A program made the translations under genes and the position numbers. From positions 124,001-188,000 of the forward strand of contig NZ_JABWGN010000001.1 of the NCBI RefSeq assembly GCF_013363975.1: a DNA stretch of 64,000 nucleotides, given 5' to 3'. The notes below the pieces were generated by a model. That model was not told where the DNA came from, ran no database searches, and saw only the letters and a list, made by a program, of their open reading frames with translations. This DNA is from Nonomuraea montanisoli. Its GTDB lineage: Bacteria > Actinomycetota > Actinomycetes > Streptosporangiales > Streptosporangiaceae. Position 1 is the first letter of the stretch. Every line of letters starts with the position of its first letter. Shown here piece by piece: positions 42,331-51,103 of the stretch.

Positions 42331-42429
42331 GTGAGCGCCCACCATGACCACCGCGCACTGCACCGCCGCGCCTCACGCGCACCTACCGCGGGCACCTGCG
42401 GGTGCGACGCAGGCGGCTGCGGATGCTGA
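42331..42429 (+). CDS. 32-aa His/Cys-rich peptide, putative metal-binding
   Basis: A short ORF reads [18 protein letters not shown] and then [14 protein letters not shown], stopping at 42429. It combines an N-terminal HHDHxxxH cluster with a C-terminal CGCDxxGCGC cluster, a composition expected of a metallochaperone or tiny metallothionein. A good Shine-Dalgarno (GAGGAGAGG) lies 9 bases before the GTG, just after the MerR stop. The gene is easily missed because of its size. The position in a MerR-type operon supports metal binding; no homologue is known to me. Confidence 0.6.
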   Translation: MSAHHDHRALHRRASRAPTAGTCGCDAGGCGC

Positions 42430-42505
42430 GCACCCGCCACGCTGCCCCGGCCCCGGCGGCGGCCCGGCGAAGGGCCGGCTGCCGGGATGCGTTGTACTGC
42501 CTGCC

Positions 42506-42838
42506 ATGACGATCGTCCGTTCCCTGGTGTTGTTCGCCCTGGCCGCGCTCGCCGAGATCGGCGGGGCGTGGCTGATCTGGCAAGGGGTGCGCGAACAGCG
42601 CGGCCTGGCCTGGATCGGCGCCGGCGTGATCGCGCTGGGCCTGTACGGGTTCGTCGCCACGCTGCAGCCGGATGCGAACTTCGGCCGCATCCTGGCCGCC
42701 TACGGCGGGGTGTTCGTGGCCGGATCGCTGGTCTGGGGCATGGTGGTCGACGGGTTCCGGCCCGACCGCTGGGACGTCATCGGCGCGCTGGTCTGCCTGG
42801 CCGGCGTCCTGGTGATCATGTACGCGCCGCGCGGCTGA
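42506..42838 (+). CDS. YnfA-family (UPF0060) membrane protein
   Basis: 110 aa, four helices, the exact size of the YnfA/UPF0060 family. The conserved [21 protein letters not shown] and [21 protein letters not shown] segments are present. YnfA is related to small multidrug/SMR-type transporters; actual transport by the family is not firmly shown. It is the last gene of the MerR-type operon, 76 bases after the His/Cys peptide, and could be an efflux component. ATG start without a strong ribosome site. Confidence 0.9.
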   Translation: MTIVRSLVLFALAALAEIGGAWLIWQGVREQRGLAWIGAGVIALGLYGFVATLQPDANFGRILAAYGGVFVAGSLVWGMVVDGFRPDRWDVIGALVCLAGVLVIMYAPRG

Positions 42839-43048
42839 GCCCGGCCCGCAGCGGGGCCGGGCAGTGCTGTGGCCGCCTGGTCCGTGGCGTCCGCGGCCGT
42901 CGCCCGAGGAATATCGCACCTGTAGCCGCGCAGCCGCGACGTTCCCGGAGCGGCGGGCTGAGGTGGGGTGCTGGACATTCAGGCCATTCCGCCGGCGGCT
43001 CCTTGTACGGCACACGTACGGCGGGTCTGTCGGCAGTCGCGCAGGAGC

Positions 43049-43843
43049 TTACTGGGGCGTGAGGCCTGGGTCTCCGGTCAGAGGCGTCGCTGCGGCCAGC
43101 CTGAAGATCTCGGCGGCGACAGCGTCCGGGTCAGGCGCGACGGTGATACGGGCGATGCCGTCCAGGCTGGGGTGAGCGCCGACACGGACCCCGTGCCGCG
43201 CGTTACGCAGCAGGTCGACGTCGTTGATGTCGTTGCCGAAGGCGTTGTACTCGTCGATGCCCAGCGAGGTCAGGGCCTCCCACTTGTTCGTGGTGCCCTG
43301 GGCGAAGTCGATGATCGCCTCGTCGAGGTGATGGTTGACGGTCATCCCCAGCACGCGGCCGGCCTCGGCGAGGGCTGCCATGTCGGTCGCGTCGACCACG
43401 AGGAACTTCACGACAGAGGGAAGGTCGGCGAGGTCGACCCGACGGGCGAGGCGGCCTTGGTCGACGCGGCTGAGGATCGGGTGGTCGGCCGGCCCGGTGT
43501 ATGCGTAGTCCCAAGGGCCGTCGGCGAGGTAGCCCGCCTGGTACCGCTCGGCCTCGACCAGCAGCTTGTCGAGTTCGCCGGCACCGAACGCCGCCCGCGC
43601 CCGGAGCCGGCCGCCGACGGAGACGAGGCTGCCGTTCCCGCCGATCAGGGTGGCGGCGGGAAAAGCCCCGTTGAGGACGGGCAGGAGGTCGCGAACCGGC
43701 CTGGCGGACGCGAAGACCAACTGGTGACCGGAACGTTCACAGGCCTCGATGGCGGCGAGGATCCGGCTGTCGATCGCCCGTCCGTCGAAGCACAGCGTGC
43801 CGTCGACGTCGAAGACCGTGGTGCGGGCACTGGAGGCGGTCAC
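43049..43843 (-). CDS. HAD-superfamily hydrolase (Cof-type)
   Basis: About 264 aa. Motif I TVFDVDGTLCFDG (nucleophile Asp), motif II LVFASARPV, the motif III lysine region TTNKWEAL and motif IV YNAFGNDINDVDLL mark a Cof/sugar-phosphatase-type HAD with a C2 cap. It probably dephosphorylates a sugar phosphate or nucleotide in the cytoplasm. The GTG at 43843 gives the motif I at residue ~11; a longer ATG start (43909) adds an Arg-rich tail without support. Confidence 0.85.
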   Translation of the reverse strand: MTASSARTTVFDVDGTLCFDGRAIDSRILAAIEACERSGHQLVFASARPVRDLLPVLNGAFPAATLIGGNGSLVSVGGRLRARAAFGAGELDKLLVEAERYQAGYLADGPWDYAYTGPADHPILSRVDQGRLARRVDLADLPSVVKFLVVDATDMAALAEAGRVLGMTVNHHLDEAIIDFAQGTTNKWEALTSLGIDEYNAFGNDINDVDLLRNARHGVRVGAHPSLDGIARITVAPDPDAVAAEIFRLAAATPLTGDPGLTPQ

Positions 43844-44609
43844 GGTGAGATGGTACCGAGCCGACGCTCGAGCCCGGGGATCTGGTGTGGTCTCGATCAG
43901 CGAGCACAAGCTGTCGGGGCGCTCCGCTCCCGAACGTCAGCCGCCAGGTAGCGGAGTGAAAGGTCACGATTCCGGCTCGGTGGGCATTTGGCTGCGCGGG
44001 TCTCACCCGATCTTGGGTGTAGTCCGGTGAGGCAGCGGTCGAGGAGTTCGGGTACGTCTTGCGTGTTGAGGGTGTCGGTGCCGAGGACGCGCCGATCATG
44101 CCACCGCTCGGCAGCCGCCCCTCACCTTCCTGCTTCGCCAGCACCCATCGCCAAGCAGCTCGTTGTAGGGCTCGATTCCCATCCAGATCAGTCTCCGCAG
44201 ACTGATCTTCTTCGCAATGGGCGCCATCCTTGTCCGCCTCAGCCTCATCCTCAGAGGACTTACGGCTTCCGGACCAAGCCCGATGAAGTGAGACGAAACA
44301 CCAGGCAGACGTCCACGAGTGGTGGCCCGGACTCCCTCTGGCGGGACAGCGGCTGGGTCCCCTGTCCTGTGTGCCCCCTGTACGAACCAGACCACAGCTG
44401 CGCCGCCCGCCGGGCATCGGGTACTCGGGGCGACGCGGAGCCAGGACCAGGCGGTGCGGGGGTGTCCTGAATGCCGGTGAGCTCAGGTTCGGGCGCGCCC
44501 CCGCGTCTTTGACGCGCCGGCCCCTCCGCGGCCGGCCGCACACCTAGGTGCATATCAGCCGCGGCGGTGCGCCGATGGCGGCTTCGGCCGTGGATGAGCC
44601 GACTGACGC
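43844..44609. other. 766-bp stretch without a supported gene
   Basis: Several overlapping frames exist, but none has a start with a ribosome site or recognisable family. On the minus strand, short protein-like patches (TDTLNTQDVPELLDRCLTGL near 44000-44090) suggest a decayed gene. The G/C content dips slightly around 44150-44280. The stretch borders a truncated MFS gene, so the area looks like a rearrangement scar. Confidence 0.4.
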
Positions 44610-45119
44610 TCAGCGTTCGGCCATGGGTGCCGTCCGGTACGCGCGCCATAGCGTGATGTCGTAGCCGATGCCCAAGGCGGCACCGACAAGGAGGGGCGCC
44701 CCGAGCATCACCAGGGCTCCCGTGAACAGGGTGGTGGCCGCGAGAGGGCTGACGGACACCGCGACGCTCCGCGCCACGCTGGTCATGCTGGCCGCGGCTG
44801 TTCGGTGTGCCGGGGGGACGACGGCGGCGGTGAAGGCCTGCCTCGCCGGGACGTCGATCTTGGAGAGGGCCTGGCGGAGCAGGAGCAGGGTGACCGCGCT
44901 GCCGAGGGTCGGGGCGAACGGGATGGCGGCCAGCAGCAGGTCGGCGGCGAGATGGGGGAGCAGCATGGCCGCCAGCAGTCCGCGCCGGGACACCAGCATG
45001 GGGGCGGTGAGCTGCGCGAGGGCCAGGAGCAGGTTGGCGGCGAAGAACACCAGGCCGAGCTGTGCGCTGGTGGCCTCGTAGCGCTGGGCGAACCACCAGG
45101 AAAGCCTCAGGATTGACAT
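44610..45119 (-). pseudogene. Truncated MFS transporter (C-terminal half only)
   Basis: About 169 aa matching the second half of a 12-TM MFS permease: LGLVFFAANLLLALAQLTAP, LLLLRQALSKIDVPARQAF, and VVPPAHRTAAASMTSVARS. The N-terminal six helices, including motif A, are missing. The ATG at 45119 lies against the palindrome at 45121, where no MFS gene would naturally begin. A functional half-transporter is unlikely. The truncation probably happened when the palindrome-hydrolase operon became its neighbour. Confidence 0.75.
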
Positions 45120-45120
45120 T

Positions 45121-45154
45121 GCTAGCTATTTCAGTCATGTTTGAAATAACTAGC
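45121..45154. promoter_or_regulatory. 34-bp operator palindrome before hydrolase operon
   Basis: GCTAGCTATTTCA and TGAAATAACTAGC form 13-bp arms with one mismatch around 8 bases. It is A/T-rich in a GC-rich genome, and lies 20 bases before the hydrolase start. The GbsR/MarR regulator in the same operon is the likely binder. Confidence 0.75.
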
Positions 45155-45174
45155 CAACAGGTAAGGAGCCAGCC

Positions 45175-46104
45175 ATGGAACACGTGACCTTCAACAGCCT
45201 CGGCACCCGCTGCGCGGGCGATCTCTACCTGCCCGAGACCAGCGACCCGGTCCCCGGGCTGGTGCTCGGGCACAGCGGGGTGATGGTCAAGGAGGCGCTG
45301 GCGTTCTTCGCGCCGTACTTCGTGAAGGCCGGCTTCGCGGTGCTGGCCATCGACTACCGCACGGTCGGCTCCAGCGAAGGCGAGCCGCGCGGCCTGGACT
45401 ACCCGGAGCGGCAGGTGGAGGACTTCCGCAGCGCTGTGTCCTACCTGCAGACCCGTCCCGAAGTGCGGCCGGAGCGGATCGGGGTGTGGGGGGTGAGCGT
45501 CGGCGGCTCGGTGGCGGCCCAGGCCGCCGTGCTCGATCGGCGCATCAAGTGCGTCGTCGTGCAGAGCCCCAGCGTGTGGAACGGATGGCGATACCTGGAA
45601 CGCCTCCTGGGCCGTGCCGGTGTCCACGCGCTGCGCGACCGGCTGCAGCAGGACTGGCAGCGGCGCAACGAAGGCGGGCAGAGCGCTCGCGTGCCGCACC
45701 TGACGCTGGAGGGCGACAGCGTGAAGGACACCCCGGACATGTCGACCCGCCTGTTCCCCACCTACCGCAACGAGAAGACCCTCGACTCGGCCGAGCACCT
45801 GCTCACCTTCGCGCCGGAGAACCTCATCCACCGGCTCGCGCCGACGCCCCTGCTGATGATCGCCAACGGCGGCTGGGACCCGTACCACATGCTTGAGGAG
45901 GCGCAAAGCGCCTTCGCCAAGGCGGGCGAGCCCAAGCGGCTCGCGGTGCTGCCCTACGACGTGCTCGGCCTCTACACCGGCTCCGGCCTGGAGGAGGCGA
46001 CGGCGCTCGCGATCGACTGGTTCGACCTCCACCTGCGCAGGACCCGGCTCGCGGACATCACCCCGACACCCACCTACGAGTCGGTGGCCGCCATGACACA
46101 GTGA
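45175..46104 (+). CDS. Alpha/beta hydrolase (DLH/X-Pro-like)
   Basis: About 309 aa. The oxyanion strand VPGLVLGHSGVMVKE, the nucleophile elbow GVWGVSVGGSVAAQ and LLMIANGGWDPYHMLEE (acid) are clear; the final histidine may be the one in IDWFDLHLRRT. The fold is that of YcjY/FrsA-like esterases. It leads an operon with a GbsR/MarR regulator and a methyltransferase, behind a strong palindromic operator. AAGGAG lies 9 bases before the ATG. Confidence 0.87.
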   Translation: MEHVTFNSLGTRCAGDLYLPETSDPVPGLVLGHSGVMVKEALAFFAPYFVKAGFAVLAIDYRTVGSSEGEPRGLDYPERQVEDFRSAVSYLQTRPEVRPERIGVWGVSVGGSVAAQAAVLDRRIKCVVVQSPSVWNGWRYLERLLGRAGVHALRDRLQQDWQRRNEGGQSARVPHLTLEGDSVKDTPDMSTRLFPTYRNEKTLDSAEHLLTFAPENLIHRLAPTPLLMIANGGWDPYHMLEEAQSAFAKAGEPKRLAVLPYDVLGLYTGSGLEEATALAIDWFDLHLRRTRLADITPTPTYESVAAMTQ

Positions 46105-46137
46105 ACCGGCACACGATCGACAAGGGAGGATGCGACG

Positions 46138-46593
46138 ATGAGCACTGAGGAACAGCAGGACCGGCTGCTGCGCTGGGTGGAGCGGGTGGCCGCCTTCTGC
46201 GTCGAGGAGTGGGGGCTGCCGCCCATCACCGGACGCATCCTCGGCTGGCTCATGATCTGCGATCCGGCCGAGCAGTCCGCCGGCCAGATCGCGGACGTCA
46301 TCCAGGCCAGCCGGGCCTCGCTCACCTCCAACATGCGCTTCCTCACGGTCATCGGCCTGGTCAAGAAGATCAGAAGGCCCGGCGATCGCGTCTCCTACTA
46401 CCGCATCGAAGACGATGCCTGGCAGAAGGTCATCCAGCGCAAGCTCGAAAGCCTGAGCGCGTTCGGCGAGATCGCCGACGAAGGGTTCGACATCGCGGGC
46501 GGCGAGGGGCATCGCACCGAGCGCATCAGAGCCGCCCACGACTCCCTGACGTGGCTGCAGAACCTCGCGGCCCGCCATCCGCTACACCGTTAA
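46138..46593 (+). CDS. GbsR/MarR-type transcriptional regulator
   Basis: About 151 aa. ITGRILGWLMICDPAEQSAGQIADVIQASRASLTSNMRFL is a GbsR-type winged helix; the wing follows as GLVKKIRRPGDRVSYYRI. The C-terminal helix forms the dimer. It lies between the hydrolase and the methyltransferase; spacing to them is 33 and 9 bases. The 34-bp palindrome at 45121 is the most likely binding site, giving autoregulation of the operon. Confidence 0.88.
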   Translation: MSTEEQQDRLLRWVERVAAFCVEEWGLPPITGRILGWLMICDPAEQSAGQIADVIQASRASLTSNMRFLTVIGLVKKIRRPGDRVSYYRIEDDAWQKVIQRKLESLSAFGEIADEGFDIAGGEGHRTERIRAAHDSLTWLQNLAARHPLHR

Positions 46594-46602
46594 GGAATCC
46601 CC

Positions 46603-47415
46603 ATGCACCGCTGGCGACCCGAACTCGGGCTGATCCAGGAAACGCTGCTGCTCACTCTCCACGCCAGGGCCCTGGACGCCGGGCAGCCCAGCCCGATCCT
46701 CGGCGACACGCTCTCCGCCGACCTGGCCGGCACCGTCGACTACGACTTCGGCAAGCTGAAGGTCAAGCCCAGCCTCGTCCTCACCACGGCACTGCGCGCC
46801 AAGAAGCTCGACGACGTCGTCCGCGCCTACATCGCCGCTCACCCCGGATGCGTGGTGCTCGACCTGGGCTGTGGCCTGGACACCAGGGTGTTCCGCTGTG
46901 ATCCCCCGCCCGGCGTCGACTGGTACGACATCGACTTCCCGGAAGTGGTGCAGCTGCGCGCCGAACGTCTGCCCGGCCGTTCCCGCCTGGTCGGAGCCGA
47001 CCTCACCAGTTCCGACTGGCTCACCGCCATCCCCGGCGACCGGCCGGCGATGATCGTCGCCGAGGGGCTGCTCCCCTTCATGCCCGGCGACTCCTTCCAG
47101 GCGATGACCCGCGCGCTGACCGGCCATTTCCCCTCGGGCGAGCTCGCGCTCAACGGCTACACCCGCTTCGCCGCCTGGGCCATGAAGTACCACCCGACCA
47201 TCAAGGCGCTCGGCATCACAGCCGCCCAGGGCTTCGACGACCCACGCGAACCGGAGTCCTGGGACGCCGGCCTCGAACTGATCGAGGAGCAGATCCTCAC
47301 CCGCGCACCGGAGACAGCCCGGTTCCCGCAACCCCTGCGCGCGCTGACCCGTCTCACCGCCCGCAGCACGGCCTTGTCCCGGCAAGGGGCACGTATTCTC
47401 CGCTACCGTTTCTGA
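46603..47415 (+). CDS. Class I SAM-dependent methyltransferase, LCMT/TcmP-like
   Basis: About 270 aa. The VVLDLGCGLDTRVFR motif I with the LDTR signature and YDIDFPEVVQLR mark the leucine carboxyl methyltransferase/TcmP family of O-methyltransferases. IVAEGLLPFMP is the conserved motif IV. In actinomycetes such enzymes methylate carboxyl groups of polyketides or are of unknown substrate. It is the third gene of the hydrolase-GbsR operon, which suggests the two enzymes install and remove an ester on the same compound. Confidence 0.9.
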   Translation: MHRWRPELGLIQETLLLTLHARALDAGQPSPILGDTLSADLAGTVDYDFGKLKVKPSLVLTTALRAKKLDDVVRAYIAAHPGCVVLDLGCGLDTRVFRCDPPPGVDWYDIDFPEVVQLRAERLPGRSRLVGADLTSSDWLTAIPGDRPAMIVAEGLLPFMPGDSFQAMTRALTGHFPSGELALNGYTRFAAWAMKYHPTIKALGITAAQGFDDPREPESWDAGLELIEEQILTRAPETARFPQPLRALTRLTARSTALSRQGARILRYRF

Positions 47416-47586
47416 GCCCGTGCGGGCGGCGGTGGCGACGGCCGGGACGAGCGGGGTTGAGGTCGAGCCGGTCACCGGGTCCGCTCGGGTGGCGTCAGAT
47501 CGAGGGCCCGGCTACCGCCACCGCCCGTCACCGGGGCGGCCGGATTCGGCCAGGCCGGGTGCGCGCCGCGGTGACGGTGAGCCCGG

Positions 47587-48225
47587 TCACTGTCGACGAT
47601 CGTGCTCCCTGATCGCCGTCTCCACCAGGGCGCGGGCGGCCCAGGTCATGGCGTCCTGCTCGGCCTGGGGGTCGAGTCCGCGGACGTCACGCAGGGCTAT
47701 CTGCGCCTCCCAGCCGATCACCATGGTCAACGCGGAGATGAGGCGCTGGTAGGACTGCTCGCTGAGAATGTCGCGCAGTGGTTCGCAGGCTTTGTCCAGC
47801 CATTCGATGCGGCGCTGGCTGCGGCGTGGGCCGACCGGCTCCGGGGCGCCGTTCGGGGGCGGGTCGACGGTCAATCGGATCATGCGGCGTCCCAGGGGTA
47901 GCGATTGCGGCGAGTGCTCCAGCAGCGTCCGGATGAGGGCGTCGACTCGGCCTGCCGGGTCGTCGGCGAGCGCGGGATCGGACAGCGCCGCCTCGACGGG
48001 TGGCTCGTTGAGCGCGCCGGCGGTCGCGTCGATGAGCAGTTGGTCCAGGGCCGGGAAGTACATGTAGATCGTGCGCCGCGACACGTCGGCGGCGGCCGCG
48101 ATCTCGTCGACGGATGGCGTCGCCCCGCCGGCGCTGAGGCGTACCGCCGCATCCACGATCGCCTTGCGGGTGCGGCGCCGCTGCGCCTCCCGGCCGCCGC
48201 TGCGCGCTGGTGAGTCAGTCGTCAT
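47587..48225 (-). CDS. TetR-family transcriptional regulator
   Basis: About 212 aa. The N-terminal HTH is TRKAIVDAAVRLSAGGATPSVDEIAAAADVSRRTIYMYF; the C-terminal ligand domain has LPLGRRMIRLTVDPP and a WEAQIALRDVRGL helix. It is divergent from an epimerase-like gene with a 170-base region that carries a long palindrome. It probably represses that gene and itself. Confidence 0.92.
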   Translation of the reverse strand: MTTDSPARSGGREAQRRRTRKAIVDAAVRLSAGGATPSVDEIAAAADVSRRTIYMYFPALDQLLIDATAGALNEPPVEAALSDPALADDPAGRVDALIRTLLEHSPQSLPLGRRMIRLTVDPPPNGAPEPVGPRRSQRRIEWLDKACEPLRDILSEQSYQRLISALTMVIGWEAQIALRDVRGLDPQAEQDAMTWAARALVETAIREHDRRQ

Positions 48226-48309
48226 CAGGCTGCTGCCCCTCCTCGGGTCCGCTGGTCACCGCCGCGTTGACGGCGTTTCCTACACAAGTATATCGTTGTG
48301 CATCAGTTG

Positions 48310-48357
48310 CACAGCAGTGCAATAAATGCACATGGCGGCATTCATTGCACTGCTGTG
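48310..48357. promoter_or_regulatory. 48-bp imperfect palindrome (20-bp arms) at TetR/epimerase region
   Basis: Arms at 48310-48329 and 48338-48357 pair at 19 of 20 positions around an 8-base spacer. A nested TetR-sized palindrome TTGCACAGCAGTGCAA lies at 48307-48322. The region is A/T-rich by local standards. It lies 38 bases before the epimerase start and is the likely TetR operator. Confidence 0.75.
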
Positions 48358-48395
48358 GCGATGAAGGCATGAACACACCGGAAACAGGAGCTGAC

Positions 48396-49328
48396 ATGAG
48401 AGTGCTGGTGGCAGGAGCGACCGGAGCGATGGGCAAGCAGCTGGTGCCTCGCCTGGCCGGCGCGGGGCACGAGGTCTTTGCCATGACGCGGAACGAGTCG
48501 AACCAGGCGAGGCTGTCCGAGCAGGGCGCGGTGCCGATCGTCGCCGACGCGCTCGATCGCGGCCAGGTCGAGGCGGCCGTGCGCGAGGCGAAGCCGGATG
48601 CGATCGTTCATCAGCTGACCGCCATCGGACACATCGACACCCGCCACTTCGATCGCAGTTTCGCCGCCACCGACCGGCTGCGGATCGAGGGCACCGACAA
48701 TCTCCTCGCGGCAGGGCGCGCGGCAGGGGTGCGGCGCTTCGTGGCGGCGAGCAACGGGGCGTTCACCTATGCCCGGGCAGGCGGGCCGGTCAAGACCGAA
48801 CAGGACCGACTGGACCCGTCGCCGATCAGGCAGATGGCCCCGATGATCGCCGCGATCGGGCATCTGGAGAAGGCCGTGCTGGGTGCCGACTGGACCGAGG
48901 GGATCGTGCTGCGCTACGGCGCGTTCTACGGGCCGGGCACCTCCATGGAGCCGGGTTCCCAACAGCTCGAGGCGATCCGCAAGGGCAAGTTTCCGATCGT
49001 CGGCGAGGGCGGCGGGGTGTGGTCGTTCATCCACATCGCCGACGCGGCCGAGGCGACGGTCGCGGCGATCGAGAAGGGCGCCCGCGGTGTCTACAACATC
49101 GTCGACGACGACCCCGCCACGGTCGCCGAGTGGCTGCCGGAGCTGGCCCGCAAGCTGGGCGCCAAGAAGCCGATGCGCGTGCCGCGGTTCGTCGGGCGGC
49201 TGGCCGCCGGGGAGGCCGGCGTCGTGCTGATGACCGAGCTCCGCGGCGCGTCGAACGCCAAGGCCAAGCGCGAGCTGGGCTGGCGCCCGGCGCACCCGTC
49301 CTGGCGTCAGGGCCTCCAGGTGTCATGA
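48396..49328 (+). CDS. NAD(P)-dependent epimerase/dehydratase-like protein
   Basis: About 310 aa, an extended/atypical SDR. MRVLVAGATGAMGKQLVPRLA is the nucleotide loop, followed by DALDRGQVEAAVREAKPDAIVHQ and VVSN-like FVAASNGAFTYARAG. The usual YxxxK catalytic pair is not evident at its place, so the catalytic mechanism or a regulatory role is open. A distal DNPLTVSEW-like motif is seen in VDDDPATVAEWLPELA. The ATG at 48396 has CAGGAG at good spacing. It is TetR-controlled by position. Confidence 0.85.
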   Translation: MRVLVAGATGAMGKQLVPRLAGAGHEVFAMTRNESNQARLSEQGAVPIVADALDRGQVEAAVREAKPDAIVHQLTAIGHIDTRHFDRSFAATDRLRIEGTDNLLAAGRAAGVRRFVAASNGAFTYARAGGPVKTEQDRLDPSPIRQMAPMIAAIGHLEKAVLGADWTEGIVLRYGAFYGPGTSMEPGSQQLEAIRKGKFPIVGEGGGVWSFIHIADAAEATVAAIEKGARGVYNIVDDDPATVAEWLPELARKLGAKKPMRVPRFVGRLAAGEAGVVLMTELRGASNAKAKRELGWRPAHPSWRQGLQVS

Positions 49329-49832
49329 CTCCAGCCCGATCCCGACAGCGTTTCGTCCTCGAGGCCTGATGCCGAGGGTCCGTCGCTCGGGCTCGATCAC
49401 GACCACGACGCGCTCCAGTCCTCCGGAGAATCGACCGGCCGATGGAACACCTGCAACGTGCCGTGGGTCTCGGTCGCGGGAACGACCCCTGCCGGCTCCA
49501 CGTCCTCGGCCGCGTCGGGCGTGGTCGGCAACGGCTCGGTCAGTCCTGGCCGACGCAGGACTCCTCGCGTCGGCCAGTGCACGCAGCGAGGCGACGACCG
49601 GCGGGCCATGATCCGGACCCCTGGGCCCGCCATCCCGCACCGCGCGCCCAGATCGACGTCCGCTCACCGCGGCCACATCTTCCGCTGGACGTCATCGATG
49701 TCAGCGGCGAGCATCCCACGAGCGATGGTCACCAGCGGGTTGCCGGCATCTCCTGTGCGTCAGAACGACGCGTGAGCGACCCGTACAGCACACATTTCCA
49801 CGACACCGACCCTCGCGTAGAGGAGCTTGATC
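49329..49832. other. 504-bp stretch without a supported gene
   Basis: Between the epimerase and an SDR in the same direction. Overlapping frames in all directions, none with a family match or ribosome site. No repeat or hairpin of note. Confidence 0.45.
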
Positions 49833-50597
49833 ATGAACGAATCCACACCCCAGAAGGTGGCGATGATCACCGGGGCGAACAAGGGCATCGGCCGCGCGAC
49901 CGCCGAGCAGTTCGCCACTCTCGGCATGACGGTCCTGGTCGGTGCCAGGGACATGCGGCGCGGGGAGGAGACCGCTGCGGCGCTGCGCGCGGCGGGCGGC
50001 GACGCCCACGCGGTCACCCTGGACGTCACCGACCCGGCCACCGTCCGGGAAGCCGCGAGGTGGATCGAGGAGCGCTTCGGCCACCTCGACGTGCTGGTCA
50101 ACAACGCCGGCATCACCGGCTCCGGGCAGGTCTCACCGGAAGACGCCTATGACCAGGTCCCGAGCGCGATCGACCTGGACCTGGTGCGGGGGGTGTTCGA
50201 GACCAACGTCTTCGGAGTGATCGTGGTGATCAACGCCATGCTGCCGCTGCTGCGGCGGTCACCGGCGCCACGCATCGTCAACGTCAGCAGTCACGCCGGA
50301 TCGCTGACCCTCACCAGCGACCCGAACGGCCCCTTCGCAGCACTGCTGCCCTCGGCCGCGTACACGCCGTCCAAGACCGCCCTGAACGCGCTGACCGTGC
50401 AGTACGCCAACGAGCTGCGCAAGGACGGAATCCTCGTCAACGCCGCCGCTCCCGGCTACGTCGACACCGACAGCAACAACCACACCGGCCACCTCACCCC
50501 CGCGCAGGGCGCCGCGGTCGTGGTGCGCCTGGCGACGCTGGGCGTGGACGGCCCGACCGCCGGGTTCCTCAGCGAGGACGGCCCGCTGCCCTGGTAG
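49833..50597 (+). CDS. SDR-family oxidoreductase
   Basis: A classical SDR of about 254 aa. TGANKGIG at the NADP loop, LDVLVNNAG, the Ser strand VNVSSHAGSL and the catalytic YTPSK are intact. The sequence resembles the plant-like carbonyl-reductase/menthol-dehydrogenase group (ITGANKGIG and a longer insertion before YxxxK: TSDPNGPFAALLPSAA). It is monocistronic. GAGGAG precedes the ATG at 49833; an upstream in-frame start (49827) is less likely. Confidence 0.9.
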   Translation: MNESTPQKVAMITGANKGIGRATAEQFATLGMTVLVGARDMRRGEETAAALRAAGGDAHAVTLDVTDPATVREAARWIEERFGHLDVLVNNAGITGSGQVSPEDAYDQVPSAIDLDLVRGVFETNVFGVIVVINAMLPLLRRSPAPRIVNVSSHAGSLTLTSDPNGPFAALLPSAAYTPSKTALNALTVQYANELRKDGILVNAAAPGYVDTDSNNHTGHLTPAQGAAVVVRLATLGVDGPTAGFLSEDGPLPW

Positions 50598-51103
50598 CGG
50601 GCCGAGGGCGTGAACGGGCCCCGGTAGTGATGGCGCAGGATCCCACGCATATGCCGCTACTTGCGTCGCGAGTCGATGAGCAACTGTGCGATGAAGAGGA
50701 CCACCGAAAGAGCGAACCCGCCGAGGAGACCGGCCCATCGACACGAGCAGGGCCGTCATGGGCTGCTCGCAGGTCAGCCAGCGAAGCCCTGGACCATCGG
50801 GTGGCGGGGCCGCGGCTTCCAGTCGATCCACCGGCCCCGGCGGCCCCAGGTCGACCAGGCAGCCGGCACCACTGACGCCGACTACCGACCCGGGGCTATG
50901 AGGCGAACCGCTGTCGAAGTCCTGGAGGGCGTCGGCGAAATGGTTTCAGGCATGGTGTCGCCGCCGGGCGGTACAGGGTCATCAGGCAGGGCGCTGTCGT
51001 GGAGGACGCCGACGAACTCCGCAAGCCGCTGCCTTGAGCGGCGGTGAGCCGCTGCGTCCGGTCGAAGCTGCCGAGCCCGTGCAGCCCGGTCCGTAACGCA
51101 GAA
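50598..51103. other. About 500-bp stretch without a supported gene
   Basis: Between the SDR and the tRNA-Arg terminator. A short + frame (50627-50875) has no family match and an implausible composition. Nothing else is recognised. Confidence 0.45.

Noticed and set aside
50627..50875. Small plus-strand gene between SDR and tRNA
   Set aside because: No family, no ribosome site of note, atypical composition.
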